Part shown: one piece after another, positions 7,551 through 15,592 of the stretch
How the letters are laid out: each line of letters starts with the position of its first letter
How positions within the stretch are numbered: the first letter of the stretch is position 1
From: Streptomyces sp. VRA16 Mangrove soil
GTDB taxonomy: Bacteria; Actinomycetota; Actinomycetes; Streptomycetales; Streptomycetaceae
Direction: 5' to 3'
DNA length: 64,000 nucleotides
Assembly: GCF_017377775.1 (NCBI RefSeq)
Contig: NZ_JAFVLN010000007.1
Location: 1 to 64,000 of the forward strand
Notes under the pieces: model-generated
What the model saw: the letters and a program-made list of their open reading frames with translations, nothing else
The model's database searches: none
Told to the model about the DNA's origin: nothing
Translations under genes and position numbers: made by a program

Positions 7551-8830
7551 ACGCCCCGCACACCCCCGCACCGCACACCCCCGCACCGCACACGCCCGCC
7601 CCGCACACCCCCGTGACGCCCGCTGCCGGCGTCGGTCAGCGGATCGGCACCGCGCTGGGTGCCGGGGTCCAGCGGGCCACCGCGTCCGCGCTCGGCCCCT
7701 ACCAGACCGCCGTGGTCCGTATCGGGTTCTCGGCGACCTGGCTGCTGTTCCTTCTGCGTGAGTTCCCGCACCGCCAGGAGCTGTACGGTCCCGACGGCCC
7801 GTGGAGCTGGAACCTGGCGCAGCAACTGATCTCCGACAACGGCGCGTTCACCGCGCTGATGTGGTCGGACGGCCAGGGCTGGTTCGAGTGCGTCTATGCC
7901 GTCGCGGTGCTCTCCGCCCTGCTGCTGATGCTGGGCTGGCGCACCCGCACCATGTCGGTCCTGTTCATGATCGGCGTGCTGTCGCTGCAGAACCGTAGCG
8001 TGTTCATGGGGGACGGCGGCGACAACGTCATCCACCTCATGTCGATCTACCTGGTCTTCACCCGGTGCGGGCAGGTGTGGTCGCTGGACGCGCGCCGGGC
8101 GGCACGCGCGCGTGAAGGGCTGCCCGGTGAGGACCGGGCCGGGCCCGTGCTGTGGTGGGTGGTCGGGCTCGCGCTGTCGGCGCTCACGTTCACGGGGAAG
8201 GCGAGCGTCGGCTGGCTGCTCCTCTTCTGGGGGCTGTGGGCCGTCCAGGGTGTGTGGTGGTACGTCAACCGCCGTGACCCGTACGGCGATCCGCGGCTGC
8301 TGTGCGACGTCGTCGCCAACCTCGCGCACAACGCCGCCCTGCTGATCGTCATGGTCGAGGCGTGCCTGATCTACGCGACGGCCGGCTGGTACAAGATCCA
8401 GGGCAGCCGCTGGCAGGACGGCACCGCCGTCTATTACCCGCTCCACCTGGACTACTTCTCGCCGTGGCCCGCCCTGGGCGAGCTGCTCACCACGTTCGGC
8501 CCGATGGTGATGCTCGTGACCTACGGGACGGTCGTCGTCCAGGTCGCCTTCCCGTTCACCGTCTTCAACCGGCGGGTGAAGAACGTCCTGCTGGTGTTCA
8601 TGATGATCGAGCACACGTTCATCGCGGTCATGCTGGGCCTGCCGTTCTTCTCGCTCGCGATGATCGCCGCCGACGCGGTGTTCCTGCCGACGCCGTTCCT
8701 GCGGTTCGTCGGCGACCGGGTGGCCCGCGCGGCCGGCCGCGTCCTCCCCGCCCGCACGGGCGGCGTCCCGGTGCTGCCGGGCCAGCGCCCCGCCACGGAG
8801 GGCGTGGAGTCTTCGGCGGCGCGCACGTAA
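7547..8830 (+). CDS. HTTM domain membrane protein (vitamin K-dependent carboxylase-like fold)
   Basis: 427 aa with several long hydrophobic segments. The organisation, including YQTAVVRIGFSATWLLFLLREFPHRQELYGPDGPW near the N-terminus and the later TAGWYKIQGSRWQDGTAVYY, matches bacterial HTTM proteins, the family that includes the transmembrane part of vitamin K-dependent gamma-glutamyl carboxylase. Bacterial HTTM proteins are poorly characterised and no substrate can be assigned. The first 22 residues contain four tandem APHTP units coded by a 15-bp repeat. It is translationally coupled (ATGA) to the DUF5819 gene. Confidence 0.88.
   Translation: MNAPHTPAPHTPAPHTPAPHTPVTPAAGVGQRIGTALGAGVQRATASALGPYQTAVVRIGFSATWLLFLLREFPHRQELYGPDGPWSWNLAQQLISDNGAFTALMWSDGQGWFECVYAVAVLSALLLMLGWRTRTMSVLFMIGVLSLQNRSVFMGDGGDNVIHLMSIYLVFTRCGQVWSLDARRAARAREGLPGEDRAGPVLWWVVGLALSALTFTGKASVGWLLLFWGLWAVQGVWWYVNRRDPYGDPRLLCDVVANLAHNAALLIVMVEACLIYATAGWYKIQGSRWQDGTAVYYPLHLDYFSPWPALGELLTTFGPMVMLVTYGTVVVQVAFPFTVFNRRVKNVLLVFMMIEHTFIAVMLGLPFFSLAMIAADAVFLPTPFLRFVGDRVARAAGRVLPARTGGVPVLPGQRPATEGVESSAART
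7553..7612 (+). repeat. 15-bp tandem repeat x4 coding APHTP
   Basis: Four 15-bp units, 7553-7567, 7568-7582, 7583-7597 and 7598-7612, code for APHTP four times at the N-terminus of the HTTM protein. Unit differences are synonymous or nearly so. Confidence 0.9.
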
Positions 8831-8902
8831 GGGGGCAGCACCTTGCGCGCCGGTGCGGTGGGCGGACGTCGACGTCGAGCCGGGCCGGCCCCACCCACGG
8901 AT

Positions 8903-8908
8903 TAGGCT
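8903..8908 (+). promoter_or_regulatory. -10 box of a leaderless promoter
   Basis: TAGGCT ends 7 nt before the ATG at 8916 of the SpoU-family gene. There is no Shine-Dalgarno sequence in the 7-nt interval. Confidence 0.5.
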
Positions 8909-8915
8909 TCCTGCC

Positions 8916-9719
8916 ATGAGCGGCACAAGCACGGTGGGTGGCAGGGGCAGCGGGGAGCAGGAGGGGCCCGAGGAGGCCGTGCGGGTCTGGCGGCTCGGGG
9001 TCGACTCCTCCGTGGTGCTCGACGGGTTCCATGCCCTCAAGCACGCCCTGCGCTTCGGTGCGACCGTTCCGGTGGCGCTCGCCGTGGACAAGGCGGCCGC
9101 ACTGGCCCTGGCCGGCGAGCTGGCGCCCGATGTCGCCGACGAGCTGGCCGCGCGGCTCGTCGAGGTGCCGGGCGACGTACTGCGTGCGCTCGTGCCGCGG
9201 CTGCACCCCACCGGGGTCGCCGCGCTCGCCGCGCGGCCCGCGCGCGCCGACAACCTGGCCGCCCTCGGGCGCGCGGGACGCACCACCCCGGTCGTCGTCC
9301 TCGACGAGCCGCGCAACCTCGGCAACGCGGGCGCGGTGATCCGCCTGGCCGCCGGGTACGGGGCCGCCGGCGTCGTCACCACGGGCAGCCTCGACCCCTG
9401 GCACCCCACCGTCGTACGGGGCGGGGCCGGGCTGCACTTCGCGACCGCCGTGGAACGCCTTGCCGTCGACGCGCTGCCCGACGGGCCGCTGTACGCGCTC
9501 GACCCCGAGGGCGACGACATCCGGGGCCTGAAGCTGCCGGACGACGCACTGCTCGCCTTCGGGTCCGAGCGCAGTGGCCTGTCCGCCGAACTGCGCGCGC
9601 GTGCCGACCACTTGGTGTCTCTGCCGATGCGGCCCCAGGTCTCCAGCTACAACCTGGCCACCAGCGTCGGCATGACTCTGTTCCACTGGAGCACGCACAG
9701 CACATACGCGCCCCAGTAG
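8916..9719 (+). CDS. TrmH/SpoU family RNA 2'-O-methyltransferase
   Basis: 267 aa. It would use S-adenosylmethionine to methylate a ribose 2'-OH in rRNA or tRNA. The three SPOUT motifs are clear in the C-terminal half: DEPRNLGNAGAVIR (motif 1), FGSERSGLS (motif 2) and SLPMRPQVSSYNLATSVGMTL (motif 3, with Tyr in place of the usual Leu of SLN). The N-terminal region is a variable substrate-binding extension. The target nucleotide cannot be predicted. It sits between the HTTM gene and paaN and ends 3 bp before the paaN stop, so it is convergent with paaN and probably unrelated to phenylacetate metabolism. Confidence 0.9.
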   Translation: MSGTSTVGGRGSGEQEGPEEAVRVWRLGVDSSVVLDGFHALKHALRFGATVPVALAVDKAAALALAGELAPDVADELAARLVEVPGDVLRALVPRLHPTGVAALAARPARADNLAALGRAGRTTPVVVLDEPRNLGNAGAVIRLAAGYGAAGVVTTGSLDPWHPTVVRGGAGLHFATAVERLAVDALPDGPLYALDPEGDDIRGLKLPDDALLAFGSERSGLSAELRARADHLVSLPMRPQVSSYNLATSVGMTLFHWSTHSTYAPQ

Positions 9720-9722
9720 GTG

Positions 9723-11441
9723 TCAGGCGGTCTCGCGGCGGACTTCCACCACCCGGAAGCGGTTGGCCACGAACGCGCCGTCGCACAGCGCCGCGTTCGC
9801 CGCCGGGTTGCCGCCCGAGCCGTGGAAGTCGGAGAACGCCGCCGTCTGGTTCACGTACACCCCGCCCGTCAGGTTGAGCGAGAGCTGGGCGCACTCCTCC
9901 AGGCAGACCTCCTCGACCTCCGCGGCCACCTCCTCGGAGGTGGTGTACGCGCCGACCGTCATGGCGCCCTTCTCGCGCACGGTGCGCCGCAGCAGCTCCA
10001 GCGCCTCCCGCGTGGAGTCGACGGCGACCGCGAAGGAGACCGGGCCGAAGCACTCGCTCATGTAGGCGGCCTCGGTGTCCGCCCCCTCCCAGTACTTCTG
10101 TGCGCCGTCGAGCTTCACGATCACCGGGGTGCGGACCACGGCGTCGGGGAACTCCGGATTGCTGATCTCCCGTGACGGCAGGGCGACGTCACCGAGCCCG
10201 GCGGCCGCCTCCAGGCGCGCCTTCACGTCGGGATTGACGAGGGCGCCGAGCAGCGCGTTCGCCCGCGCGTCGTCGCCGAGCAGGCCGCCGACCGCCTTGG
10301 CGAGGTCCGCGACCACCTCCTCGTACGACTTGGGGCCCGCGTCGGTGGTGATGCCCTCGCGCGGCACCAGCAGGTTCTGCGGGGTCGTGCACATCTGGCC
10401 GCTGTACAGGGACAGCGAGAAGGCCAGGTTCGACAGCATGCCCTTGTAGTTGTCCGTGGAGTCGACGACGACCGTGTTGACGCCCGCCTTCTCCGTGTAG
10501 ACCTGCGCCTGGCGGGCGTGGGTCTCCAGCCAGTCGCCGAACGCCGTCGATCCCGTGTAGTCGATGATCCGGATCTCGGGGCGGACGGCCAGGGTCTTCG
10601 CGATGCCCTCGCCGGGCCGCTCGGCCGCGAGCGCCACCAGGTTCGGGTCGAAGCCCGCCTCGGCGAGCACATCGCGGGCCACCCGCACGGTGAGTGCGAG
10701 CGGCAGCACCGCGCGCGGGTGCGGCTTCACCAGGACCGGGTTGCCGGTCGCCAGGGAGGCGAACAGGCCCGGGTACCCGTTCCACGTCGGGAACGTGTTG
10801 CAGCCGATCAGCAGGGAGATGCCGCGACCGACCGGGGTGAACTCCTTGGTGAGCTCCAGCGGTTCGCGCTTGCCCTGCGGCTTGGACCAGGCGGCCGTGC
10901 CGGGGGTGCGCACCTGCTCCGCGTACGCGTACGCCACCGCCTCCAGGCCGCGGTCCTGCGCGTGCGGGCCGCCCGCCTGGAACGCCATCATGAACGCCTG
11001 GCCGCTGGTGTGCATGACCGCGTGTGCGAACTCGTGCGTACGGGCGCTGATGCGGGCCAGGATCTCCAGGCAGACCGCGGCGCGCAGCTCCGGGCCGGCC
11101 TCGCGCCACGCGCGCATGCCCGCGCGCATGGCGGGCAGCAGCACGTCCGCGTCCACGTGCGGGTACGTGACGCCCAACTCGATCCCGTAGGGCGAGACTT
11201 CACCGCCTACGAAGTCGTCCGTGCCGGGCTGGTCCAGGTCGATGCGGGTGCCGAGCAGTGCGTCGAAGGCGGCCTTGCCGTCCGCCGTGCTCAGGCTGCT
11301 GCTTCCCTCGGTGTCCCCGTACGCCTTGGGGTGCTCGGGGTGCGGGGACCAGTACGCGCGGGTGCGGATCGCCTCCAGCGCCTGGTCGAGGGTGGGCCGG
11401 TGCTGGGCGATCAGGTCGTGCGCGGTGGATACGGCGGCCAT
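9723..11441 (-). CDS. paaN: phenylacetic acid degradation protein PaaN (aldehyde dehydrogenase-type)
   Basis: 572 aa. It belongs to the ALDH superfamily branch of phenylacetate clusters and would oxidise the semialdehyde formed when the oxepin-CoA ring is opened. Catalytic candidates are Cys351 in GQMCTTPQ and Glu317 in TEKAGVN; the Rossmann region around IGCNTFPTWNGYPGLF and NPVLVKPHP is typical. Unlike E. coli PaaZ there is no C-terminal MaoC-type hydratase domain, so oxepin hydrolysis must be supplied by another protein. The ATG at 11441 follows GAGGAGGAG by 9 nt. It is divergent from paaH, with PaaR operator 2 between them. Confidence 0.93.
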   Translation of the reverse strand: MAAVSTAHDLIAQHRPTLDQALEAIRTRAYWSPHPEHPKAYGDTEGSSSLSTADGKAAFDALLGTRIDLDQPGTDDFVGGEVSPYGIELGVTYPHVDADVLLPAMRAGMRAWREAGPELRAAVCLEILARISARTHEFAHAVMHTSGQAFMMAFQAGGPHAQDRGLEAVAYAYAEQVRTPGTAAWSKPQGKREPLELTKEFTPVGRGISLLIGCNTFPTWNGYPGLFASLATGNPVLVKPHPRAVLPLALTVRVARDVLAEAGFDPNLVALAAERPGEGIAKTLAVRPEIRIIDYTGSTAFGDWLETHARQAQVYTEKAGVNTVVVDSTDNYKGMLSNLAFSLSLYSGQMCTTPQNLLVPREGITTDAGPKSYEEVVADLAKAVGGLLGDDARANALLGALVNPDVKARLEAAAGLGDVALPSREISNPEFPDAVVRTPVIVKLDGAQKYWEGADTEAAYMSECFGPVSFAVAVDSTREALELLRRTVREKGAMTVGAYTTSEEVAAEVEEVCLEECAQLSLNLTGGVYVNQTAAFSDFHGSGGNPAANAALCDGAFVANRFRVVEVRRETA

Positions 11442-11538
11442 GCGGACCAACTCCTCCTCGGCGGCGGCTCCTCGTCGAGCCGGCGAGCTGGGCGGGACTG
11501 AGCGGGCTGGGCGGGTGAGCACAGCAAGAGTTAGAGTA

Positions 11539-11552
11539 ACCGAACGATCGGT
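11539..11552. promoter_or_regulatory. candidate PaaR operator 2 (paaN / paaH divergent region)
   Basis: ACCGAACGATCGGT, arms ACCGA and TCGGT, matching the ACCGNNCGNNCGGT core. It lies 98 bp from the paaN start and 91 bp from the paaH start, well placed to repress both divergent promoters. Confidence 0.8.
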
Positions 11553-11575
11553 CGGGACAAGGGGCCGGGGAGAAG

Positions 11576-11587
11576 CTGTGGAAAACC
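11576..11587 (+). promoter_or_regulatory. CTGTGGANAACC element, copy 2
   Basis: CTGTGGAAAACC, 24 bp after PaaR operator 2 and 56 bp before paaH. Same motif as at 6605 and 14323. Confidence 0.4.
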
Positions 11588-11642
11588 TGCCCATCGAGCC
11601 CCGAAGGGCCGCGGTCGGCCGGGGTACGGAAGGATCGCGGCC

Positions 11643-13151
11643 ATGACTGCACATGACCGCCTCGTGGGCGTCGTCGGCACCGGGACCATGGGCCAGGGCA
11701 TCGCACAGGTCGCGCTCGTCGCGGGCCATCCCGTCCGGCTGTACGACGCGGCGCCGGGCCGGGCGCGCCAGGCCGCGGACGCGATCGCCGCGCGGCTCGC
11801 CCGGCTCGTCGAGAAGGGGCGGATGAGCGCGCAGGAGCGCGAGTCCGCCGTCGCGCGCCTGGAGCCCGCGCAGAGCCTCCACGAGCTCGCCCCCGCCGCG
11901 CTCGTCGTCGAGGCCGTCCTGGAGCGTCTGGACGCCAAGCAGGAGCTGCTGCGCGAGCTGGAGGACATCGTTGCCGACGACTGTCTGCTCGCCACCAACA
12001 CCTCGTCCCTGTCCGTGACGGCGATCGGCGGCGCGCTGCGCGTGCCGGGACGTTTCGTCGGACTGCACTTCTTCAACCCGGCGCCGCTGATGCCCCTGGT
12101 CGAGGTCGTCTCCGGGTACGCCACCGACGTCACGGCGGCCACGCGCGCGTACGAGACCGCGCGTGCCTGGGGCAAGACCCCCGTGGCCTGCGCCGACACC
12201 CCTGGTTTCCTGGTCAACCGGATCGCGCGGCCCTTCTACGCGGAGGCGTTCGCCGTGTACGAGGAGCAGGGCGCCGACCCGGCCACCGTCGACGCCGTGC
12301 TGCGCGAGAGCGGCGGCTTCAAGATGGGCGCCTTCGAGCTGACCGACCTCATCGGGCAGGACGTGAACGAGGCGGTCACCCGCTCCGTGTGGGAGGGCTT
12401 CTTCCAGGACGTGAAGTTCCGGCCGTCCCTGGCACAGCGCCGGCTCGTCGAGGCCGGGCGCCTCGGCCGCAAGTCCGGGCAGGGCTGGTACGCGTACGGG
12501 GAGGGCGAGGAGCGTCCCGAGCCGCACACCGCGGCCCCGGCCGAGCCGCCCGCGCGCGTGACCGTCGAGGGCGACCTGGACAACGCCTCGGAGCTGATCG
12601 CGATGATGCGCGAGGCGGGCATCGCGGTCGACCAGGAGGACGAGGACAAGGGAACCCGCATCGTGCTGCCCAGCGGCGGCCAGCTGGTGCAGGCGGACGG
12701 GCAGACGTCCATCGAGTTCCGGGACGTCGTCTACTTCGACCTGGCGCTCGACTACCGGTCGGCGACCCGTATCGCCCTGGCGGCCTGCCAGGACGGCAAC
12801 CCGCGCACTCTCGGCGAGGCCGTGGGCCTCTTCCAGGCGCTCGGCAAGAAGGTCAGCGTCATCGGTGACGTGCCCGGCATGATCGTCGCCCGGACGGTGG
12901 CCCGGATCATCGACCTGGCGCACGACGCCCTCACGCGCGGGGTGGCCACCGAGGAGGACATCGACACCGCGATGCGGCTCGGCGTCAACTACCCGCTGGG
13001 GCCCTTCGAATGGAGCCGCAAACTCGGCAGGAACTGGGCCTGCGGCCTGCTGGAGGAGCTGCACGACCGGGACCCCTCCGGGCGCTGCGCGCCGTCCTTC
13101 GCGCTCCTGAGGCACTCGTACGACCCCAAGAAGTGGGAGGGCTCCGCATGA
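11643..13151 (+). CDS. paaH: 3-hydroxyacyl-CoA dehydrogenase PaaH
   Basis: 502 aa. NAD-dependent oxidation of 3-hydroxyadipyl-CoA to 3-oxoadipyl-CoA in the lower phenylacetate pathway. It has the Rossmann motif GVVGTGTMGQGIA (residues 9-21), ATNTSSLS, the catalytic HFFNP (His142) and a first C-terminal domain with CADTPGFLVNR. A second, partly degenerate C-terminal domain follows (VSVIGDVPGMIVARTVARIIDLA), giving the two-domain length usual for PaaH. It starts at ATG 11643, divergent from paaN. Its stop overlaps the TetR gene by 4 nt, so regulator and enzyme are co-transcribed. Confidence 0.95.
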   Translation: MTAHDRLVGVVGTGTMGQGIAQVALVAGHPVRLYDAAPGRARQAADAIAARLARLVEKGRMSAQERESAVARLEPAQSLHELAPAALVVEAVLERLDAKQELLRELEDIVADDCLLATNTSSLSVTAIGGALRVPGRFVGLHFFNPAPLMPLVEVVSGYATDVTAATRAYETARAWGKTPVACADTPGFLVNRIARPFYAEAFAVYEEQGADPATVDAVLRESGGFKMGAFELTDLIGQDVNEAVTRSVWEGFFQDVKFRPSLAQRRLVEAGRLGRKSGQGWYAYGEGEERPEPHTAAPAEPPARVTVEGDLDNASELIAMMREAGIAVDQEDEDKGTRIVLPSGGQLVQADGQTSIEFRDVVYFDLALDYRSATRIALAACQDGNPRTLGEAVGLFQALGKKVSVIGDVPGMIVARTVARIIDLAHDALTRGVATEEDIDTAMRLGVNYPLGPFEWSRKLGRNWACGLLEELHDRDPSGRCAPSFALLRHSYDPKKWEGSA

Positions 13152-13741
13152 CCACCGCCCGGCGTGACACCTACACCCCGGAATCCCTGCTCGCGGTCGC
13201 CGTGACCGTCTTCAACGAGCGTGGCTACGACGGCACGTCCATGGAGCACCTCTCCAAGGCGGCCGGTATCTCCAAGTCGTCGATCTACCACCATGTGACG
13301 GGCAAGGAGGAGCTGCTGCGGCGTGCGGTGAGCCGGGCGCTCGACGGGCTCTTCGGGATCCTCGACGAGCGGCCCGCGCGCGTGGGACGCGCGGTGGAGC
13401 GCCTGGAGTACGTCACCCGGCGGATGGTCGAGGTGCTCACCGCCGAACTGCCCTACGTGACGCTGCTGTTGCGGGTGCGCGGCAACACCGGCACCGAGCG
13501 CTGGGCCATGGAGCGGCGCAGAGAGTTCGACCACCAGGTCGCCGAGCTGCTCAAGGCGGCCGCCGCCGACGGCGACGTACGGGGCGACATAGAGGTGCGC
13601 CTCGCGACCCGGCTCGTCTTCGGCATGATCAACTCGATCGTGGAGTGGTTCCGGCCCGAGGGCGGCGAGCTGGAGAGCGCTGAAGTGGCCGACGCCGTCG
13701 TGGAGTTGGTGTTCGGCGGGCTGCGCGGCGCGGACCGCTGA
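13148..13741 (+). CDS. paaR: TetR family regulator PaaR
   Basis: 197 aa. The N-terminal helix-turn-helix (FNERGYDGTSMEHLSKAAGISKSSIYHHVTGKEELL, roughly residues 18-55) is classic TetR; the rest is a helical ligand-binding domain. The location, coupled by ATGA to paaH and surrounded by paa genes, argues that it is PaaR, the phenylacetyl-CoA-responsive repressor of actinobacterial paa genes. Its likely operators are the palindromes at 6533, 11539 and possibly 14380. The last would extend its control to branched-chain keto-acid oxidation. Ligand identity is inferred from the family. Confidence 0.9.
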   Translation: MTTARRDTYTPESLLAVAVTVFNERGYDGTSMEHLSKAAGISKSSIYHHVTGKEELLRRAVSRALDGLFGILDERPARVGRAVERLEYVTRRMVEVLTAELPYVTLLLRVRGNTGTERWAMERRREFDHQVAELLKAAAADGDVRGDIEVRLATRLVFGMINSIVEWFRPEGGELESAEVADAVVELVFGGLRGADR

Positions 13742-13750
13742 GGGGCCGCC

Positions 13751-14278
13751 CTACGCGTCCGGGGACCCCGCGTCCAGGGTCTCCTCCTCGAAGACCAGCA
13801 GGGTGCGCGTGCTGAGCACCTCGGGGATGGCCTGCAGCTTGGTGAGGACCAGCTCGCGCAGTGCCCGGTTGTCCCGGGTGTGGACCAGGATCAGGACGTC
13901 GAAGTCGCCGCTGACCAGCGCGATGTGCGCGGCCTCCGGCATCCGGCGCAGCTGGTCGCGGACCGTCCGCCAGGAGTTCTGGACGATCTTGAGCGTGATG
14001 TAGGCGGAAGCGCCCTGGCCCGCCCGTTCATGGTCGACGCGGGCGCCGAAGCCGCGGATCACGCCGTCGTCGATGAGGCGGTTGATCCGTGCGTAGGCGT
14101 TCGCCCGTGACACATGGACGCGCTCGGCTACGGAGCGTATCGAGGCGCGCCCGTCCTTCTGGAGCATCTGGAGGATGTCGCGGTCGATGGCGTCCAGCGG
14201 GCGGGCCGCGGGGTCCTGGGCGCCGGAATCCTCGGCGGCGCGGCCTCCGGAGCCTTCGGCCATTTGTTCAGATGCCAT
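13751..14278 (-). CDS. bkdR: Lrp/AsnC family regulator of the adjacent bkd operon
   Basis: 175 aa. It contains an AsnC-type helix-turn-helix (LDAIDRDILQMLQKDGRASIRSVAERVHVSRANAYARINRLIDDGVI) and a C-terminal RAM ligand-binding/oligomerisation domain (SGDFDVLILVHTRDNRALRELVL). The ATG at 14278 is preferred over one at 14299 because AAGGAGG lies 9 nt upstream of it. The first 30 residues are a Glu/Ala/Gly-rich tail. It is divergent from the E1alpha-E1beta-E2 genes, the arrangement of BkdR regulators of branched-chain keto-acid dehydrogenases. The long inverted repeat at 14319-14350 could be its binding site. Effector amino acid not determinable. Confidence 0.88.
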   Translation of the reverse strand: MASEQMAEGSGGRAAEDSGAQDPAARPLDAIDRDILQMLQKDGRASIRSVAERVHVSRANAYARINRLIDDGVIRGFGARVDHERAGQGASAYITLKIVQNSWRTVRDQLRRMPEAAHIALVSGDFDVLILVHTRDNRALRELVLTKLQAIPEVLSTRTLLVFEEETLDAGSPDA

Positions 14279-14318
14279 GTGCCCCCGCCTCCTTACCATG
14301 GACGTACTGCGTTCATCT

Positions 14319-14350
14319 CAGGCTGTGGAGAACCGATTGTCCACAGCCTG
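14319..14350. promoter_or_regulatory. 11-bp inverted repeat with embedded DnaA-box sequence
   Basis: CAGGCTGTGGA at 14319-14329 and TCCACAGCCTG at 14340-14350 are perfect inverted arms around a 10-nt spacer. The right half includes TTGTCCACA (14337-14345), the preferred Streptomyces DnaA box, and the left half overlaps the third CTGTGGANAACC element (14323-14334). It lies 41-72 bp upstream of the Lrp start. It could be an Lrp operator, a DnaA site, or both. Confidence 0.55.
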
Positions 14351-14379
14351 GAGGGGCCTGTAGCCAAAATGTGCCGACG

Positions 14380-14393
14380 ACCGAACAATCGGT
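14380..14393. promoter_or_regulatory. candidate PaaR operator 3 (bkd promoter)
   Basis: ACCGAACAATCGGT, one base different from operators 1 and 2 (A for G in the centre), with arms ACCGA and TCGGT intact. It is 60 bp upstream of the E1alpha ATG and 102 bp upstream of the Lrp start, suggesting PaaR also acts on the bkd promoter. Confidence 0.6.
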
Positions 14394-14452
14394 AGGTGAG
14401 GCGGGTCACATCCGACACGCCCTCTGAGCCGCTCCCACGAGGAGGTGTCGTC

Positions 14453-15592
14453 ATGACGGTCATGGAGCAGCGGGACACCCGCGCCGCACCGGTTCCCCCG
14501 CCCGCCTGGCAGCCCCGCACGGACCCCGCGCCGCTGCTGCCGGACACGGAGCCGTACCGGGTCCTGGGCACCGCAGCGGCCGCCCAGGCCGACCCCGCAC
14601 TGCTGCGCCGGCTGTACGCCGAGGTGGTGCGCGGCCGCCGGTACAACGCGCAGGCGACGGCGCTGACCCGGCAGGGACGCCTCGCCGTGTACCCGTCGAC
14701 GACCGGCCAGGAGGCCGGCGAGGTCGCCGCCGCCCTCGTCCTCCAGGAGCGCGACTGGCTCTTTCCCAGCTACCGCGACACCCTCGCGGCCGTCGCCCGT
14801 GGCCTGGACCCCGTCCAGGCGCTGACGCTGCTGCGCGGCGACTGGCACACCGGGTACGACCCGCGCGAGCACCGCATCGCCCCGCTGAGCACCCCGCTCG
14901 CGACCCAGCTCCCGCACGCCGTGGGCCTCGCCCACGCCGCCCGCCTCAAGGGCGACGACGTGGTGGCGCTCGCCATGGTGGGCGACGGCGGCACCAGTGA
15001 GGGCGACTTCCACGAGGCGATGAACTTCGCCGCAGTGTGGCAGGCCCCGGTCGTCTTCCTCGTCCAGAACAACGGTTTCGCCATTTCCGTGCCGCTGTCG
15101 AAGCAGACCGCGGCGCCTTCCCTGGCCCACAAGGCCGTCGGGTACGGGATGCCGGGCCGCCTGGTCGACGGCAACGACGCGGTGGCGATGCACGAGGTGT
15201 TGAGCGAGGCCGTGACCCGCGCGCGCGAAGGGCACGGCCCGACGCTGGTCGAGGCCGTCACGTACCGCATGGACGCGCACACCAACGCCGACGACGCGAC
15301 CCGCTACCGCAGCGACGCCGAGGTCGAGACGTGGCGGGCGCACGACCCGATCCTGCTCCTGGAGCGGGAGCTGACCACGCGCGGGCTGCTCGACGAGGAC
15401 GGCATACAGGCCGTGCGCGACGAAGCCGAGACGATGGCGGCCGGGCTGCGCGCACGCATGAACCAGGACCCGGAGCTCGACCCCATGGACCTGTTCGGCG
15501 ACGTGTACGCCGAGCCGACACCGCAACTGCGCGAGCAGGCCGCCCAGTTGCGGGCCGAGCTGGCGGCCGAGGCCGAAGGGGGACAGGCATGA
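14453..15592 (+). CDS. bkdA: branched-chain 2-oxoacid dehydrogenase E1 alpha, first copy
   Basis: 379 aa. It binds thiamine diphosphate and decarboxylates branched-chain 2-oxoacids from Val, Leu and Ile. The TPP motif runs from GDGGTSEGDFHEAMNF to VVFLVQNN; the phosphorylation-loop-like YRMDAHTNADDATRYR region is typical of E1alpha. The ATG at 14453 follows GAGGAGGTG; a second ATG three codons later is possible. Overlap with the E1beta gene is 4 nt. The operon lies next to an Lrp regulator, favouring a branched-chain rather than a pyruvate substrate. Products feed branched fatty acid and polyketide starters. Confidence 0.92.
   Translation: MTVMEQRDTRAAPVPPPAWQPRTDPAPLLPDTEPYRVLGTAAAAQADPALLRRLYAEVVRGRRYNAQATALTRQGRLAVYPSTTGQEAGEVAAALVLQERDWLFPSYRDTLAAVARGLDPVQALTLLRGDWHTGYDPREHRIAPLSTPLATQLPHAVGLAHAARLKGDDVVALAMVGDGGTSEGDFHEAMNFAAVWQAPVVFLVQNNGFAISVPLSKQTAAPSLAHKAVGYGMPGRLVDGNDAVAMHEVLSEAVTRAREGHGPTLVEAVTYRMDAHTNADDATRYRSDAEVETWRAHDPILLLERELTTRGLLDEDGIQAVRDEAETMAAGLRARMNQDPELDPMDLFGDVYAEPTPQLREQAAQLRAELAAEAEGGQA

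Noticed and set aside
9723..13115. Open minus-strand frame of over 1100 codons running from paaN through the paaH region
   Set aside because: Only the part up to 11441 matches PaaN. The remainder is antisense to paaH and reflects GC bias that removes stop codons.
6605..14345. DnaA-box sequences considered as part of an origin
   Set aside because: They are isolated and scattered over 8 kb, and there is no dnaA, dnaN or dense box cluster. They are treated as promoter elements.
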